Below, in pieces: positions 26,671 through 35,630 of a DNA stretch of 64,000 nt (its first letter is position 1; every line of letters starts with the position of its first letter). Under the pieces are notes generated by a model, which did not search any database, was not told where the DNA came from, and saw only the letters and a list, made by a program, of their open reading frames with translations. Position numbers and translations under genes: made by a program. The DNA lies in contig NZ_BBXE01000016.1 in NCBI RefSeq assembly GCF_001570565.1, forward strand, positions 124,001 to 188,000. The letters run 5' to 3'. The stretch is from Herbidospora yilanensis (GTDB lineage Bacteria; Actinomycetota; Actinomycetes; Streptosporangiales; Streptosporangiaceae).

Positions 26671-29600
26671 GTGGAATTCAGGGTGCTTGGGCCGCTTTCG
26701 GTGACGCGTGACGGTGTGACCACGCCTGTCACCGGTGCGCCGAAATATCTGCTGCTGCTGGCCGCGCTGTTGTCGCAGGCGGGCCGGCCGGTCACGATCG
26801 ACTGGCTCATCACGGCCGTCTGGGGCGACCGGCCCCCGGCCTCGGCCCGGCGCAACGTCCAGCTCTACGTCCATCAGTTGCGCCGCGCGTTCGGCGCCGA
26901 CCTGGTGGCCGCGCGGCCTGGCGGCTACGTGATCCTCCCGGCGGAGCTCGACGCGGTCAGGTTCGACGAGCTGGCCGGGGAGGGCGCCGAGGCGTTGCGG
27001 GCGGGCGAGCTCGAACAGGCCCGCGACCGGCTGAAGGCGGCACTGGCCCGGTGGCGGGGGCCCGCGTTCGCCGAGTTCCTCGACGCGCCGCCGATCGCCG
27101 AGGAGGCCCGGCGGCTGGAGGAGGCGCGGCTGGTGGCGGCCGAGCGGCTGGCCGAGGCGGAGCTCGGGCTGGGCCACCACGCCGAGGTCGCGGCCGAGCT
27201 GGCCGCGCTGGCCAGGGAGCACCCGTTCCGCGAGAGCCTGCGCGGGCAGCTCATGCTGGCCCTCTACCGGTCGGGGCGGCAGGCCGAGGCCCTGGAGCTG
27301 TTCCGGGAGACCCGCGAGCACCTCGACGGCCAGCTCGGCATCGAGCCGGGGCCGGCGTTGCAGCGGCTCCACGAGGCCATGCTCCGGGGCGACGACGATC
27401 TGCTGCCGCAGGCGGCGGTCCGCCGGGTGGTGTCGGACGTGTGCCCGTACCGGGGACTGACCGCGTTCCAGCCGGAAGACCAGGAGTGGTTCTTCGGACG
27501 GTCGGAACCGGCTGCCCGGTTGCGCGAGCTCGTCGAGACCCGGCCGGTCGTGGGCGTCTACGGCGCGTCGGGCAGCGGCAAGTCGTCGCTGCTGCGGGCC
27601 GGGCTGCTCGGGAGCTGGCCGGGGGAGGCGCTGATCATGACGCCGGGAGCCTTCCCGATGGAGAGCCTGGAGAAGATCGGCGACGAGCCGCTGGTCGTGG
27701 TCGACCAGTTCGAGGAGGTCTTCACCCTCTGCGCCGACGAGGAGGAGCGCCGCGTGTTCGTGGCGGCCCTGCTCGACCTCGACGCGCGCTTGGTGCTCGG
27801 GGTGCGGGCCGACTTCCTCGCCCACCTGACCCGGTTCCCCGGGCTGGCCGACGCGATCGGCACGGCCCAGCTCCTCGTCGGCCCGCCGTCGGCCGCCGGG
27901 CTGCGCGAGATCGTGACCGGCCCGGCCGAGCTCGCCGGGCTGGCCGTCGACCCCGACCTCCCGGCCACGCTGGTCGCCGACGCGGCCGGGGAACCCGGCA
28001 GCCTGCCCCTCGTCTCGCACGCCCTGATGGAGACCTGGCGCAACCGCGAGGGCGCCCGGCTCACGCTGGCCGGATATCAGGCGGCGGGCGGGGTGCGGGG
28101 GGCCATCGCGCAGAGTGCCGAACGGGTCTTCGGCGAGCTCTCCCCCGCCGAACAGGCCGCCGCCCGGCGCATCTTCCTGCGGCTGACCGCTCTCGGCGAC
28201 GGCACCGAGGACACCCGGCGGCCGATCCTCCGGGAGGAGCTGACCGGGGTGGCAGGGCCCGAGGTGGTCGCCGGGGTGCTCGACCGGCTGGCCGCCGCCC
28301 GGCTGGTCGTGTTGTCCGAAGGGAGCGTGGACGTCGCCCACGAGGCGCTGATCCGCGCCTGGCCCCGATTACACGGCTGGCTCACCGACGACCGCGAGAG
28401 CCTGTTCGTGCACCGCCGCCTCACCGACGCCGCCCAGACCTGGGCCGACCTCGGCCGCGACCCGGGGACCCTCTACCGGGGCGTACGCCTCCTCGCCGCC
28501 CGCGCGTGGGCGGGGGATCACCCGCAGGAGCTCAACGACGTCGAGACGGCGTTCCTGGCCGCCAGCCACGATCAGGAGAGACGCGGGACCAGAAGGCTGC
28601 ACCGCCTGCTCGCCGCGCTGGTGGTGCTCTTCCTGCTCGCGGTGACGGGTGGCGTGGTGGCGCTCGACGAGGCCGCCGAGGCCGGGTTCCAGCAGCTCAC
28701 GGCGACCGCCCGCCAGGTCTCGCTGCTGGCCCGGTCGCTGCTGGCCACCGATCCCGACCTCGCGGGGCTGCTGGCGGTGGCGGCGTACCGGCTGAATCCC
28801 GACCCCGAGACCAGGGGAGGCCTGGAGAGCGTGGCGGCGGCGGGCCGGCGGCGGATCGAGCTCAACGCCGAAGGCCCGGCGGTCTTCGGGGTCGCCTTCA
28901 GCCCCGACGGTTCCCGGCTGGCCGCCGCGGGGGAGGACGGCTCGGTCACCCTGTGGGACCCGCGCACCGAGGAGAGGATCGCCCGGTACGCCGAACCCGG
29001 CGGCGGCCACGGCCGGGCGGTCGCGTTCAGCCCCGACGGGCGGTTCCTCGCCTCCATCGTGCGCTCCCCCGCCCTCGCGGCCTCGCCGGGAGTGGTCGTG
29101 GTGCGCGACCTGACGACCGGCGCGGAGGTCCGCCGCCTCGAACGCGCCCACCTGACCGACGCGCTCGCCTTCGACGGCGACCGGCTCGCCTTCGCCGACG
29201 GCACAGACGTGGAAGTGGTCGGGCACACGCCGCGGATCCTGACGGGCCACCAGGCCGAGATCGCCGCCCTGGCCTTCAGCCCCGACGGAAAGGTACTGGT
29301 CAGCGGCGCCGACCGGCCGATCGTCTGGGACGTCGCGTCGGGGGAGCGGGTGGGCAGGCTCGACGTCGAGAACGTCCACCGCCTCGGCTTCGACGCCGAG
29401 ACGGGCACCCTCGCGACCGGCTCCTCTCACTCGGGGGTGAGCCTCTGGCGGGTCAGCCCCACCGAGATCACTCCCTTGGCGAGCCTCCCGAAACGCTCGC
29501 CCTACACCTGGGACATGTCGGCCCCGGCCAAGGGCCGGATCGCCGTCGCCGACGAAGACGGCCTGATCACCGTCTGGGACCTGGCCCGGCAGGAGGCCGT

Positions 29601-30678
29601 CGCCACCTACCAGGACCGCAGCCGCACCGAGGCCCTCTCCATGGCGATGAGCGCCGACGGCACCCTCCTGGCCTCGGCCGGGCTGGGCCGCACGATCGTG
29701 GTCAGGCGACACCCGGTCCCCCCGTTCACCGGCCACAGCGCGGCGGTCAACGACATCGAGGCCGCCCCCGACGGCCGCCTGATCGCCTCCGCGAGCAGCG
29801 ACACCACGGTCCGGCTCTGGGACGCCGACGGCGCCCCGATCGCCACCCTGGCCGACCACCCCGACCACGTGCGGGCCGTCGCCTTCAGCCCCGACGGCCG
29901 GCTGCTGGCCTCGGTCACCCGCAGCCACACCCTGACCCTCTGGGATCTCAAGAGCCGGCGGAAGATCGCCACCACGACCTATCCGGGCCTCGGCGCGTCC
30001 ACCGACGTCGCCTTCCAGCCCGGCGGCCGATACGTCGCCGCCACCGCCCTGGGCCGCTTCCGCTGGAGGGTCGCCGACCTGGAGGAGGCCCCGCTCCCGG
30101 GCCAGCTCGCCTCGGCGCTGGCCTTCAGCCCGGCGGCTCCCCTGCTGGCCACCACGGGCCCGGCCGGTGACCTGCTCGTCTGGGACCTCACCGCCGACAG
30201 CGAGGTCCGCAGCCTGCGCACCCACCAGGGCTCGATCCTCGACGTGGCCTTCAGCCCCGACGGGACGACCATCGCCACGGCCGGCGCCGACCACACCATC
30301 AGGTTGTGGGACGGCACGACCGGCCGGGAGAAGGGCGCCGCCCTGACCGGCCACACCGCCCCCGTCCAGGTCCTCGCCTTCGGCCGCGACGGGAAGACGC
30401 TCGCCTCGGCGGGCGACGACCACACGGTGATCGTGTGGGACCTGGCGTCGGGCGCGGTCATCACCCGCCTGACCGGCCACACCGCGCCCATCCGGGGCCT
30501 GGCCTTCACCGCCGCCGGTGAGCTCGTCTCCGGGGGAGAGGACGGGCGGATCGTCCGGTGGTCGCTGCGCCCCGAGGCGCTGACCACGGCGTTGTGCCGG
30601 GAGATCGGCCGCGACCTCACCCGGGAGGAGTGGGCCAGGCACATCCCCTCGCTGGACTACCGGCCGACGTGCCGGTGA
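26671..30678 (+). CDS. SARP/BTAD regulator fused to nSTAND NTPase and WD40 propellers
   Basis: 1335 aa from the GTG giving VEFRVLGPLSV, the usual SARP start, with AAGGA 10 bp upstream; the frame is open 39 bp further. Order: OmpR-like DNA-binding domain (1-90), BTAD helices (95-240), STAND-type NTPase with Walker A GASGSGKS (298-305) and Walker B LVVVDQFEEV (341-350), one membrane helix (about 646-668), then WD40 repeats (about 725-1325; many AFSPDG...LWD units, enough for two propellers). It combines a transcription factor, a signalling ATPase and a sensor in one chain. The membrane helix between the NTPase and WD40 parts implies that the WD40 half lies outside. Divergent from FUSC, which it may control. 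Confidence 0.9.
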   Translation: MEFRVLGPLSVTRDGVTTPVTGAPKYLLLLAALLSQAGRPVTIDWLITAVWGDRPPASARRNVQLYVHQLRRAFGADLVAARPGGYVILPAELDAVRFDELAGEGAEALRAGELEQARDRLKAALARWRGPAFAEFLDAPPIAEEARRLEEARLVAAERLAEAELGLGHHAEVAAELAALAREHPFRESLRGQLMLALYRSGRQAEALELFRETREHLDGQLGIEPGPALQRLHEAMLRGDDDLLPQAAVRRVVSDVCPYRGLTAFQPEDQEWFFGRSEPAARLRELVETRPVVGVYGASGSGKSSLLRAGLLGSWPGEALIMTPGAFPMESLEKIGDEPLVVVDQFEEVFTLCADEEERRVFVAALLDLDARLVLGVRADFLAHLTRFPGLADAIGTAQLLVGPPSAAGLREIVTGPAELAGLAVDPDLPATLVADAAGEPGSLPLVSHALMETWRNREGARLTLAGYQAAGGVRGAIAQSAERVFGELSPAEQAAARRIFLRLTALGDGTEDTRRPILREELTGVAGPEVVAGVLDRLAAARLVVLSEGSVDVAHEALIRAWPRLHGWLTDDRESLFVHRRLTDAAQTWADLGRDPGTLYRGVRLLAARAWAGDHPQELNDVETAFLAASHDQERRGTRRLHRLLAALVVLFLLAVTGGVVALDEAAEAGFQQLTATARQVSLLARSLLATDPDLAGLLAVAAYRLNPDPETRGGLESVAAAGRRRIELNAEGPAVFGVAFSPDGSRLAAAGEDGSVTLWDPRTEERIARYAEPGGGHGRAVAFSPDGRFLASIVRSPALAASPGVVVVRDLTTGAEVRRLERAHLTDALAFDGDRLAFADGTDVEVVGHTPRILTGHQAEIAALAFSPDGKVLVSGADRPIVWDVASGERVGRLDVENVHRLGFDAETGTLATGSSHSGVSLWRVSPTEITPLASLPKRSPYTWDMSAPAKGRIAVADEDGLITVWDLARQEAVATYQDRSRTEALSMAMSADGTLLASAGLGRTIVVRRHPVPPFTGHSAAVNDIEAAPDGRLIASASSDTTVRLWDADGAPIATLADHPDHVRAVAFSPDGRLLASVTRSHTLTLWDLKSRRKIATTTYPGLGASTDVAFQPGGRYVAATALGRFRWRVADLEEAPLPGQLASALAFSPAAPLLATTGPAGDLLVWDLTADSEVRSLRTHQGSILDVAFSPDGTTIATAGADHTIRLWDGTTGREKGAALTGHTAPVQVLAFGRDGKTLASAGDDHTVIVWDLASGAVITRLTGHTAPIRGLAFTAAGELVSGGEDGRIVRWSLRPEALTTALCREIGRDLTREEWARHIPSLDYRPTCR

Positions 30679-30681
30679 CGC

Positions 30682-30867
30682 TCAGGCCGCATCCTCGGCC
30701 CAGGCCAGGACGACGAACGGTTCGCGGCACGAGGGATGATGGAGGCGCCTGGTCGTCACGCGGTAACGCGACTCCTCGACGTCGAGGATCCCGATCTCCT
30801 GCGTGATCGTCAGCAGCAGCCCGTGACACGGGCCACCGATGCAGATCGCGTTGGGCTGGGGCTTCAT
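30682..30867 (-). CDS. small conserved-looking protein of unknown function
   Basis: 61 aa. Contains CIGGPCHG near residue 10 and a C-terminal LHHPSCREPFVVLAW. The Cys and His residues hint at metal binding. The start ATG at 30867 lies exactly at the edge of the PadR operator; no strong ribosome binding site is seen. Divergent from PadR and convergent with the SARP gene (3-bp gap). Probably real, because the frame fills the space exactly and the codon bias is normal. Confidence 0.65.
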   Translation of the reverse strand: MKPQPNAICIGGPCHGLLLTITQEIGILDVEESRYRVTTRRLHHPSCREPFVVLAWAEDAA

Positions 30868-30883
30868 AGTCACATTGAGACTA
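30867..30883. promoter_or_regulatory. candidate PadR operator, site 1
   Basis: A 17-bp palindrome of the form TAGTC-N7-GACTA, with 14 of 16 arm bases symmetric, 11 bp before the PadR start and touching the divergent ATG. A matching site lies after padR at 31393-31409. Confidence 0.6.
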
Positions 30884-30894
30884 CGCTGTCGCCT

Positions 30895-31395
30895 GTGAAC
30901 AACTCCGAGTGGGTGGTCCTCTGCCTCCTCGCGCACGAACCCGCCCATGGTTTCGCCCTCGCCCGCCTCACCGCGCCCGAAGGGCCGGTCGGCCGGGTCA
31001 TGCCCATCCCGCGGCCCCTCGTCTACCGCGCCCTCGACGGTCTGGTGGCCCGCGGCCTGGCCGAGCAGACCGGTGTCGAGCCCGGCCGGGGCCCGGCCCG
31101 CCGCCCGTTCCGGGTCACCCCGGCCGGGCGAGCCCGCGCCGCCGAATGGCTGGCCACGCCGGTGAGCCGGATCAGGGAGATCCGAACCGAATTCCTGGTG
31201 AAACTCGCTTTGCTCCAGTGGGCCGGGGCGGACCCCCGGAACCTGCTCGACGCCCAGGCCGAAACATTGCGGCCCATCGTGGCACACCTTCTCGGCCTGC
31301 GGGAATCCGCCCAAGGCCTGGAACAGGCCGTCGCGGCATGGCGATATGAGACGGCCGTGGCAGCCCTGAAACTTGCGGAGTCGACTACCGAGTAG
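30895..31395 (+). CDS. PadR-family transcriptional regulator
   Basis: 166 aa, GTG start (VNNSEWVVLCLLAHEPAHGF). The winged-helix signature is clear: VLCLLAHEPAHGFALA, RPLVYRALDGLVARGL, then RRPFRVTPAGRARAAEWL in the wing, and a C-terminal helical dimerisation region (FLVKLALLQWAGADP). PadR proteins usually repress genes for phenolic or drug stress. The identical-spacing palindromes in front of it and in front of the aldehyde dehydrogenase suggest that it represses itself, the small divergent gene and the dehydrogenase. Confidence 0.9.
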   Translation: MNNSEWVVLCLLAHEPAHGFALARLTAPEGPVGRVMPIPRPLVYRALDGLVARGLAEQTGVEPGRGPARRPFRVTPAGRARAAEWLATPVSRIREIRTEFLVKLALLQWAGADPRNLLDAQAETLRPIVAHLLGLRESAQGLEQAVAAWRYETAVAALKLAESTTE

Positions 31396-31409
31396 TCAGA
31401 TGGTGACTA
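31383..31409. promoter_or_regulatory. candidate PadR operators, sites 2a/2b before the aldehyde dehydrogenase
   Basis: Two overlapping palindromes: GACTACCGAGTAGTC (31383-31397) and TAGTC-N7-GACTA (31393-31409), sharing TAGTC. The second has the same 17-bp geometry as the site before padR. They begin in the last codons of padR and end 27 bp before the dehydrogenase ATG. Confidence 0.6.
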
Positions 31410-31436
31410 CGTCTATTAGGAAGGGAACCGACGCTG

Positions 31437-32933
31437 ATGACGGTCACCCTGGAAAAGAGCGTTCAGGACTTCATCTCGACTCCACGTCAGTTGTTCATCG
31501 GCGGCCAGTGGGTCGACGCCGCCTCCGGACGCACCTTCGCGACACCCGACCCCGCCACCGGCGACACGCTCGCCACCATCGCCGAAGCCGACAGGGAAGA
31601 CGTCGACCGGGCCGTGCGCGCCGCCCGCGCCGCCTTCGAGGAAGGCCCCTGGTCGCGGATGACCGCCTCCGAGCGAGGCCGCGTCATCTGGCGTATCGGC
31701 GACCTGATCGAGCAGTACGGCGACGAGCTCGCCCAGCTCGAATCGCTCGACAACGGCAAGCCCTACGCGGTCGCCCGCGCCGCCGACATCCCGCTCGCGG
31801 CCGAGTTGTTCCGCTACATGGCCGGGTGGGCCACCAAGATCGAGGGCAACACGATCAGCCTCTCCGTGCCCTACATGCCGGGGTCGGAGTTCCACGCGTA
31901 CACCCTCAGAGAGCCGATCGGCGTGGTGGCGCAGATCATCCCGTGGAACTTCCCGCTGCTCATGGCGGCCTGGAAGCTCGGGCCCGCGCTCACCACCGGC
32001 AACACGGTCATCCTCAAGCCCGCCGAGCAGACGCCGCTGTCCGCTCTCCGGCTGGCCGAGATCATGGCCGAGGCGGGCCTGCCCGAGGGCGTGGTCAACG
32101 TGCTGCCCGGCTACGGCGAGACCGCCGGGGCCGCCCTGGCCGCCCACGACGGGGTCGACAAGGTCGCCTTCACCGGCTCGACCGAGGTCGGCAAGCTGAT
32201 CGTGCAGGCCGCCGCGGGCAACCTGAAGAAGGTCAGCCTCGAACTCGGCGGCAAGAGCCCCAACGTCGTCTTCGACGACGTCGACCCGGCCCTGGCCATC
32301 CCCGGCGCGGCCAACGCGATCTTCTTCAACCACGGTCAGTGCTGTGTCGCCGGGTCGCGGTTGTTCGTCCACGAGAGCCGCTTCGACGAGGTGGTCGGCG
32401 GGGTCGCCGACATCGCCCGCGGCATCAAGCTCGGCTCGGGCCTCGACCCCGACACCCAGATGGGCCCGCTCGTCTCCGACGAGCAGTTCCGCCGCGTCAC
32501 CGGCTACCTGGAGTCGGGCCGCGCCGAGGGCGCCCGGACCGTCGCCGGCGGCGAGCGCCACGGCGACAGGGGTTACTTCGTGCAGCCGACCGTGATCACC
32601 GACACCACGCCCGACATGGCGATCGTGCGTGAGGAGATCTTCGGGCCGGTCGTGGTCGCCTCGCCGTTCTCCTCGCTCGACGAGCTCGCCGCCCAGGCCA
32701 ACGACACCGCCTACGGTCTCGGCGCCGGCATTTGGACCCGCGACGTGAACAAGGCCCACGCGCTGGCCAAGCGCCTGCGCGCCGGCACGGTCTGGATCAA
32801 CTGCTACAACGTGTTCGACGCCGCGCTGCCGTTCGGCGGCTACAAGCAGAGCGGCTGGGGACGCGAGATGGGCCATGAGGTCCTGGAGGCCTACACCGAG
32901 GTCAAGGCGGTCTGCACCCAGCTTCACCCGTGA
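31437..32933 (+). CDS. aldehyde dehydrogenase, NAD(P)-dependent
   Basis: 498 aa, typical length. Oxidises an aldehyde to its acid. Rossmann motif FTGSTEVG (residues 245-252), general base Glu269 (LELGGKSPN) and nucleophile Cys303 in NHGQCCVAGSR; IIPWNFPLL and EEIFGPVV are also conserved. It resembles the betaine/aromatic aldehyde dehydrogenase branch, but the substrate is not deducible. AGGAAGG lies upstream. Control by the neighbouring PadR is inferred from shared palindromes; a strong hairpin follows the stop. Confidence 0.94.
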   Translation: MTVTLEKSVQDFISTPRQLFIGGQWVDAASGRTFATPDPATGDTLATIAEADREDVDRAVRAARAAFEEGPWSRMTASERGRVIWRIGDLIEQYGDELAQLESLDNGKPYAVARAADIPLAAELFRYMAGWATKIEGNTISLSVPYMPGSEFHAYTLREPIGVVAQIIPWNFPLLMAAWKLGPALTTGNTVILKPAEQTPLSALRLAEIMAEAGLPEGVVNVLPGYGETAGAALAAHDGVDKVAFTGSTEVGKLIVQAAAGNLKKVSLELGGKSPNVVFDDVDPALAIPGAANAIFFNHGQCCVAGSRLFVHESRFDEVVGGVADIARGIKLGSGLDPDTQMGPLVSDEQFRRVTGYLESGRAEGARTVAGGERHGDRGYFVQPTVITDTTPDMAIVREEIFGPVVVASPFSSLDELAAQANDTAYGLGAGIWTRDVNKAHALAKRLRAGTVWINCYNVFDAALPFGGYKQSGWGREMGHEVLEAYTEVKAVCTQLHP

Positions 32934-32950
32934 ACCTCCCCTTGAGTCGG

Positions 32951-32988
32951 CGATCGGCCGCAGTGTGCCCGGCGCACTGCGGCTGATC
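32951..32988 (+). terminator. hairpin after the aldehyde dehydrogenase
   Basis: Stem GCCGCAGTG (32957-32965) with CACTGCGGC (32975-32983), extended outward by CGATC/GATCG, 18 bp after the stop. Only a short T-run follows. Confidence 0.65.
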
Positions 32989-33083
32989 GTTTGAAGACGT
33001 GATCACATGTGTAAACCTAGCGTCACATGGCTATCTACTCTCCGTAATCATCGCAGGTCATTTGTGCTGCGGAGAGGTGTTGA

Positions 33084-34169
33084 ATGGTCATGTCCGTATG
33101 GCTTGAAGCGGTGTTGATCGCGGTGGCCACACTCGCCGGGTCATGGTTGGCCCGGCGGAGTTCCACCAAGGTGAGCGTCGGCCTGGCGATCGCCTCGGCG
33201 CTGATGCTCGTCACGGCGCTGGGCGAGGTCCTGCCCGACGCGGTCGACGACGCGATCGAGCAGAACGTGCCCCTGTGGGCGCTCGGCCTGTCGATCGTCA
33301 TCGGGTTCTCGGTGATCACCTATTTCACGCGTGAGGGTTGCGCCCACGAACACACGAGGGAGGCCGCCCGGCACGCGGCCGGGGTGCACCGCAGAGTGAA
33401 GGCCGTCGCCACGGCCGCCCTGTTCGGCGGCACCGGCACGGCCATCGCGCTGGCCATCCACCGGGCGATCGAGGGTGCCAGTCTCACGTTGTCGGGCGCC
33501 TCTCTCGTGGTGCTGCTGGCGTTGCTCGTCCACTCGGTCAGCGAGGGGCTGGCGCTGACCGCGATGCTCGACCTGGCCGGGCGGAAGATCGCCTTCTGGA
33601 TGTTGCTGGCCTGCCTGAGCCCGGTCGCCGGCATCCTCGTCGCCGAGATGAGCCCGATCCCGCCGCAGGCCACGCCGATCCTGCTCGGCACGATCGCCGG
33701 GGTGCTGCTGCGCACCGCCATCGTCGGCTTCCGCCTGGCGGGCGGCGAGACCGGACGGTTGCCCCGGCGGGCGGCGCTGGCCGCCGGGGGTGTCGCCGTT
33801 GCCCTGTCCGCCACCCTGGCCGTCGCCCAGTGGATGCCCGTCTCCGCCGGCGAGGCCGCCACTCCGGTGGCCGCCATGATCAGGCGGCCGGTGGCGATCC
33901 CGCTGCCGCTCCCCGAACCCACCCCGGCGTTCACCCCCAAAGACCGCTCCCAGTTGCGCTGGGCGCTGACCACCGGACGGCTGAGCCTGGCCGAGATCCT
34001 CGCCCGCACCGACCGGCTGACCAGGCGCACCTCGATCTGGTGGTTGCTCCGGGGCCGGTTGACCGGGCGCGATCTGAGCGCCCACGGCATCCCGGAGTCG
34101 TCCACCGTGGGCGACCTCACCCTGCCCCAACGTGACTATCTGGTAGACGCGGTAGCGAGAAAGGGATAA
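33084..34169 (+). CDS. ZIP-family (SLC39-like) metal transporter
   Basis: 361 aa. About eight hydrophobic helices in residues 1-260. Two helices carry the ZIP metal-site signatures: HRAIEGAS near residue 130 and HSVSEGLAL near 155, the paired HxxxEG motifs. After the membrane part, residues 275-361 are an unusual soluble tail with helical repeats (LSLAEILARTDRL, WWLLRGRLTGRDL). Probably imports zinc or another divalent cation. Start ATG follows GGAGAGG; a second ATG lies 6 bp further. It is 6 bp from the DivIVA gene, so likely co-transcribed. Confidence 0.82.
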   Translation: MVMSVWLEAVLIAVATLAGSWLARRSSTKVSVGLAIASALMLVTALGEVLPDAVDDAIEQNVPLWALGLSIVIGFSVITYFTREGCAHEHTREAARHAAGVHRRVKAVATAALFGGTGTAIALAIHRAIEGASLTLSGASLVVLLALLVHSVSEGLALTAMLDLAGRKIAFWMLLACLSPVAGILVAEMSPIPPQATPILLGTIAGVLLRTAIVGFRLAGGETGRLPRRAALAAGGVAVALSATLAVAQWMPVSAGEAATPVAAMIRRPVAIPLPLPEPTPAFTPKDRSQLRWALTTGRLSLAEILARTDRLTRRTSIWWLLRGRLTGRDLSAHGIPESSTVGDLTLPQRDYLVDAVARKG

Positions 34170-34175
34170 CCCGAC

Positions 34176-34499
34176 ATGGTGCTGACGCCGGAGGACGTGC
34201 GGACGAAGGTGTTCACGACCGGACGACTACGCGAGGGATACGACCTGGCCGAGGTCGACGTGTTCCTCAACGAGGTGGAGAGCAGCCTGCGCTGGCTGCA
34301 CCAGGAGAACGAGCGGCTGTCCGCGATGGTGACGGTCGATCCCGCCAAGGTGATGGCGGCGGCGGAGAGCCGGGAGCGGCGGGCCGAGGAACTGCTGCGG
34401 GCCGCGGCGGAACTGCTGGGAGAGGTCGGGTCGGGCCTGGAACATCAGGCCTCCCGCGTGCACGAACTGATCAGGGAGGTGGCGACTTTTACGGCGTGA
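34176..34499 (+). CDS. DivIVA-domain protein
   Basis: 107 aa. The N-terminal DivIVA motif is TPEDVRTKVFTTGRLREGYD and LAEVDVFLNEVESSL, followed by a coiled coil to about residue 60 and a short Ala/Glu-rich helix. It is much shorter than the polar-growth protein Wag31/DivIVA, so it is one of the small actinobacterial paralogues, of unknown role. Its 3' end overlaps the convergent alcohol dehydrogenase gene by 11 bp. Confidence 0.85.
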   Translation: MVLTPEDVRTKVFTTGRLREGYDLAEVDVFLNEVESSLRWLHQENERLSAMVTVDPAKVMAAAESRERRAEELLRAAAELLGEVGSGLEHQASRVHELIREVATFTA

Positions 34500-35424
34500 C
34501 GACGCTCTTCCCCCTCGCTCGGCCGGCCATCACGTGGTCGATGGCCTGCTTCGCCTCCGACAGCGGATAGGTCCGGTCGAGCACGGGGACCAGGGCGCCC
34601 GCCGCGAGGCGTTCGCGCAGGTCCTCGAAGTCGGCCTGGCTGGGGAAGGCGATCAGGACCTTGAGCTGCTGCTTCACGAACAGGTTGAGCCCGATGGCGC
34701 GGAACTGGCGGCCGAGGCCGGTCAGCTTCCCCTTCGACATGCCGCCGAGGATGATCAGCTTCCCGTTCGGGGTGAGCCGTTTGCGCAGCACGTTGACGTT
34801 CCGGCTGCCGAAGACGTCGTAGACGACGTCGTAGGTGCCGGTGCCGAGGTCATCCTTGGTGTAGTCGACGACGTGGGCCGCGCCGAGCCGGCGTACGAGA
34901 GCGGCCTTGCCGCCGCTGCACACCGCGGTGACCTCGCCATCGTGGAGCTGGATCAGGAACGTTCCGATTCCCCCGGCGGCGCCGACGATCAGCGCCCTCT
35001 TACCCGGGCCGGCCTCCCTGACGCCGCGCAGCGCGGTGACGGCCGACGTGGGCACCGCGGCGGCCTGCTCCCAGCTCAGCTCGGCCGGTTTGCGCGCCAG
35101 CAGGCTCTCCTTGGCGGCGACGAACTCGGCGAAGCCGCCCACGGCGGCCCCGAAGACCTCGTCGCCCACCTTCCACCGGGTGACCTTCTCGCCGATCTTC
35201 TCGACGACCCCGGCGACGTCGCCGCCGGCGATCGGCTGCTTCGGCCGGGTGAGGCCGAAGCCGAACAGCCGCATCATGTAGGGGATGCCGGTCATCCGGT
35301 AGAACACCCCGGGGTCGACCCCGGCGGCCCGGACGCGGATGAGGACCTGGTCGTCCTTTAACGAGGGGACGGGGAGTTCGGCCTGCTCAAGGCGGCCGTA
35401 GCTGCTGTGCACCATGGCTTTCAC
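34489..35424 (-). CDS. NADPH:quinone reductase-like dehydrogenase (zinc-free MDR)
   Basis: 311 aa, GTG start overlapping the HTH stop by 4 bp. Medium-chain reductase fold: N-terminal catalytic domain (VLIRVRAAGVDPGVFYR, GGDVAGVVEKIG, VGDEVFGAAVGGFAEF) and cofactor motif RALIVGAAGGIGTFLIQL. The Cys ligands of zinc enzymes are missing, as in quinone oxidoreductases. Last gene of a three-gene operon with a membrane protein and a small HTH regulator. Confidence 0.88.
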   Translation of the reverse strand: MKAMVHSSYGRLEQAELPVPSLKDDQVLIRVRAAGVDPGVFYRMTGIPYMMRLFGFGLTRPKQPIAGGDVAGVVEKIGEKVTRWKVGDEVFGAAVGGFAEFVAAKESLLARKPAELSWEQAAAVPTSAVTALRGVREAGPGKRALIVGAAGGIGTFLIQLHDGEVTAVCSGGKAALVRRLGAAHVVDYTKDDLGTGTYDVVYDVFGSRNVNVLRKRLTPNGKLIILGGMSKGKLTGLGRQFRAIGLNLFVKQQLKVLIAFPSQADFEDLRERLAAGALVPVLDRTYPLSEAKQAIDHVMAGRARGKSVVTP

Positions 35425-35630
35425 GGGTACTGGAACACCTCTTCCAAGGAGACGTTGAAAACACGGGCGATCTGGAAGGCCATCTCCAGCGAGGGCGAGT
35501 AGCGACCCGCCTCGATGGCGATGACGGTCTGCCGGGTGACCCCGAGCCGGTCGGCGAGCTCCGCCTGGGTCATCTCCCCGTTGGCGAAGCGCAGCGCGCG
35601 GATCGAGTTGGTGACCTTCGTGGGTTTCAC
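35421..35630 (-). CDS. small XRE-type HTH regulator
   Basis: 69 aa from the GTG overlapping the upstream stop (GTGA). A complete Cro/C1 HTH: MTQAELADRLGVTRQTVIAI, EAGRYSPSLEMAFQIARVF, ending in VSLEEVFQYP. Such single-domain regulators are commonly paired with a DUF2178-like membrane protein, as here. It probably autoregulates the operon. Confidence 0.9.
   Translation of the reverse strand: MKPTKVTNSIRALRFANGEMTQAELADRLGVTRQTVIAIEAGRYSPSLEMAFQIARVFNVSLEEVFQYP

Noticed and set aside
27051-30170. Long shifted frame inside the SARP/nSTAND/WD40 gene
   Set aside because: Pro/Arg/Gly-rich out-of-frame translation; the other frame has continuous recognisable domains.
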